DNA from: Ruminococcaceae bacterium UBA5450
Lineage (GTDB): Bacteria > Bacillota > Clostridia > Oscillospirales > Acutalibacteraceae
Reading direction: 5' to 3'
NCBI GenBank assembly: GCA_002424295.1
Contig: DIQY01000018.1
Location: 1,592-16,517 of the forward strand
Length of the DNA: 14,926 nt
Positions 13,604-14,926 of this stretch are shown here, one piece after another. The stretch's first letter is position 1. Every line of letters begins with the position of its first letter. Position numbers and translations under genes: made by a program. A model generated the notes under the pieces. The model did not search any database. It saw nothing but the letters and a program-made list of their open reading frames with translations, and was not told the DNA's origin.

Positions 13604-14926
13604 ATGGGGTTAACAAATCGTTCGGTTGGAATTAACGCGGTGGATTCCGGGTTGGAGATTCAAAAGCATACACCGCTCGATCGGGTGATTGCGCTGGCGG
13701 GAAACCCAAATGTGGGAAAGAGTACTGTCTTTAATGGACTTACAGGGATGAATCAGCATACCGGAAACTGGCCGGGGAAAACGGTCACGAATGCACAGGG
13801 ATATTGTGGGACAAAAAAACATTCTTATGTGATGGTAGATATTCCGGGAACCTATTCTCTGATGGCACATTCTGCAGAAGAAGAAGTTGCCAGAAATTTT
13901 ATCTGTTTTGGAAACCCGGATGCGGTGGTCGTTGTTTGTGATGCGACTTGCCTGGAGCGCAATCTCAATTTGGTTTTGCAAACGATGGAGATTTCTTCAA
14001 AAGTAGTCGTGTGCGTCAATTTGATGGACGAAGCCAAGAAAAAGAACATTCGTCTCGATTTAAAAATGCTTGAAAAGCGTCTGGGAGTTCCGGTAGTCAG
14101 TACCGTAGCCAGAAAGAAAAGTAGCCTGCAAAAGCTAATGAACACTTTGGATAGTGTAGTTGATGGGAAACTTTCAGCTTCTCCGCTAAAAGTTACTTAT
14201 TCAGAAGAGATTGAAGAAGCAATTGCGATGATAGAGCCGCTGCTCCAAAAAAAGTTAAACGGAAAGTTAAATAGTCGGTGGCTCAGCTTAAAGCTGCTGG
14301 ACACGGACGTTTCTTTAATGAAAGAGATTGATTCTTATTTGGGAGAAGATTTTCTCAAGGATCCAACTCTTTCTGCAGGTGTTATGCGGGCAAAAAGTTT
14401 CCTTAAGGAAAAAGGGTTCAGCAAAGATCAATTAAAAGATCAGATGGTTTCTTCTTTAGTAACTGCCGCCGAAAATGTATGCCGCGGCGCTGTTATATAC
14501 GAGAAGGAAAAATACAGTGCATTCGACCGTCGGCTGGATCAGATTCTCACAAGTAAAATGACTGGATATCCAATTATGCTTGCGCTTTTGGCTTTGATTT
14601 TCTGGATTACGATTACAGGTGCCAATTACCCATCGGAGCTTTTATCCGATGGACTGTTTTGGGTACAGGATCGGCTGACAGATTTCTTTTGCTCAATCAA
14701 TGCACCGGAATGGTTCTATGGGGCGCTGGTGTTTGGAGTTTATCGGGTGCTCGCGTGGGTCGTTTCGGTGATGCTTCCACCAATGGCAATCTTTTTCCCG
14801 CTGTTTACACTTTTGGAAGACGCCGGATATCTGCCTAGAGTGGCTTATAATCTCGATAAGCCGTTTAAACGCTGTTGTGCCTGCGGTAAGCAAGCACTTA
14901 CGATGTGCATGGGGTTTGGATGTAAT
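13604..14926 (+). CDS. feoB: Ferrous iron transport protein FeoB (partial, runs off window)
   Basis: The first 441 codons of the Fe(II) transporter are present and open to the last base; the family is usually about 600-800 residues, so the C-terminal part is outside. The N-terminal G-protein domain is intact: G1 GNPNVGKST (33-41), G3 DIPGTYS (79-85), G4 NLMD (139-142) and a plausible G5 STVA (166-169). The GDI helical region follows (about 195-290). Membrane segments begin near 325 (MLALLALIFWITITG). The gating motif region reads LEDAGYLPRVAYN, then CCACGKQ, then MCMGFGCN at the window edge, the variant with several cysteines that is common in Firmicutes FeoB. Residues about 1-26 form an extension before the G domain. 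AAAGGGG eight bases before the ATG supports the start. The gene is co-transcribed with feoA. Confidence 0.93.
   Translation, partial: MGLTNRSVGINAVDSGLEIQKHTPLDRVIALAGNPNVGKSTVFNGLTGMNQHTGNWPGKTVTNAQGYCGTKKHSYVMVDIPGTYSLMAHSAEEEVARNFICFGNPDAVVVVCDATCLERNLNLVLQTMEISSKVVVCVNLMDEAKKKNIRLDLKMLEKRLGVPVVSTVARKKSSLQKLMNTLDSVVDGKLSASPLKVTYSEEIEEAIAMIEPLLQKKLNGKLNSRWLSLKLLDTDVSLMKEIDSYLGEDFLKDPTLSAGVMRAKSFLKEKGFSKDQLKDQMVSSLVTAAENVCRGAVIYEKEKYSAFDRRLDQILTSKMTGYPIMLALLALIFWITITGANYPSELLSDGLFWVQDRLTDFFCSINAPEWFYGALVFGVYRVLAWVVSVMLPPMAIFFPLFTLLEDAGYLPRVAYNLDKPFKRCCACGKQALTMCMGFGCN

Noticed and set aside
13610..14145. Two minus-strand frames inside the feo region
   Set aside because: Both are antisense to the FeoB G domain, whose GNPNVGKST, DIPG and NLMD motifs are unambiguous on the plus strand.

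Overview
The window reads as a chromosomal stretch from a low-to-medium-GC Gram-positive anaerobe, most likely a member of the Clostridia (Bacillota). The support is AGGAGG-type ribosome binding sites, short intergenic gaps, intrinsic hairpin-plus-T terminators, a FadR-type GntR regulator, a Bacillus MntR-like metal sensor and a Firmicutes-style FeoB. No ribosomal RNA, tRNA, insertion sequence, CRISPR array or phage gene is visible. The genus cannot be fixed from sequence alone.

Left block (1-5155, plus strand) is a catabolic cluster. It holds two paralogous enolase-superfamily enzymes of the acid-sugar dehydratase type, with an APC-family permease between them, ending at a strong terminator. 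A GntR/FCD regulator follows with its own terminator. The likely job is import and dehydration or racemisation of an alpha-hydroxy (or amino-linked) acid, controlled by the GntR protein. The substrate is unknown.

Middle block (5156-7045, minus strand) is a mostly non-coding gap followed by a two-gene unit of unrecognised proteins: a 144-residue protein with a probable coiled coil, and a 274-residue Ser/Thr-rich, probably beta-rich protein ending in a cysteine cluster. A perfect 11-bp inverted repeat lies upstream of the unit.

Right-centre block (7046-12724) is a minus-strand operon, gltS-like Na+/glutamate symporter -> abgB-like M20 amidohydrolase -> second M20 amidohydrolase, closed by a bidirectional terminator. 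It is transcribed divergently from a 436-residue regulator with an apparent PrpR-N-like sensor, a degenerate GGDEF/CdaR-like middle and a C-terminal winged helix. Two sigma-A-type promoters face away from each other with only 8 bp between their -35 boxes, and a perfect 10-bp inverted repeat lies just downstream of the predicted gltS start. The layout parallels the E. coli abgR/abgABT locus, but with a different transporter and regulator. It suggests uptake and hydrolysis of an N-acyl or amide conjugate of glutamate or a similar amino acid.

Right end (12725-14926) is metal homeostasis: an MntR-like repressor on the minus strand, divergent from feoA and feoB. FeoB runs off the window edge after 441 codons.
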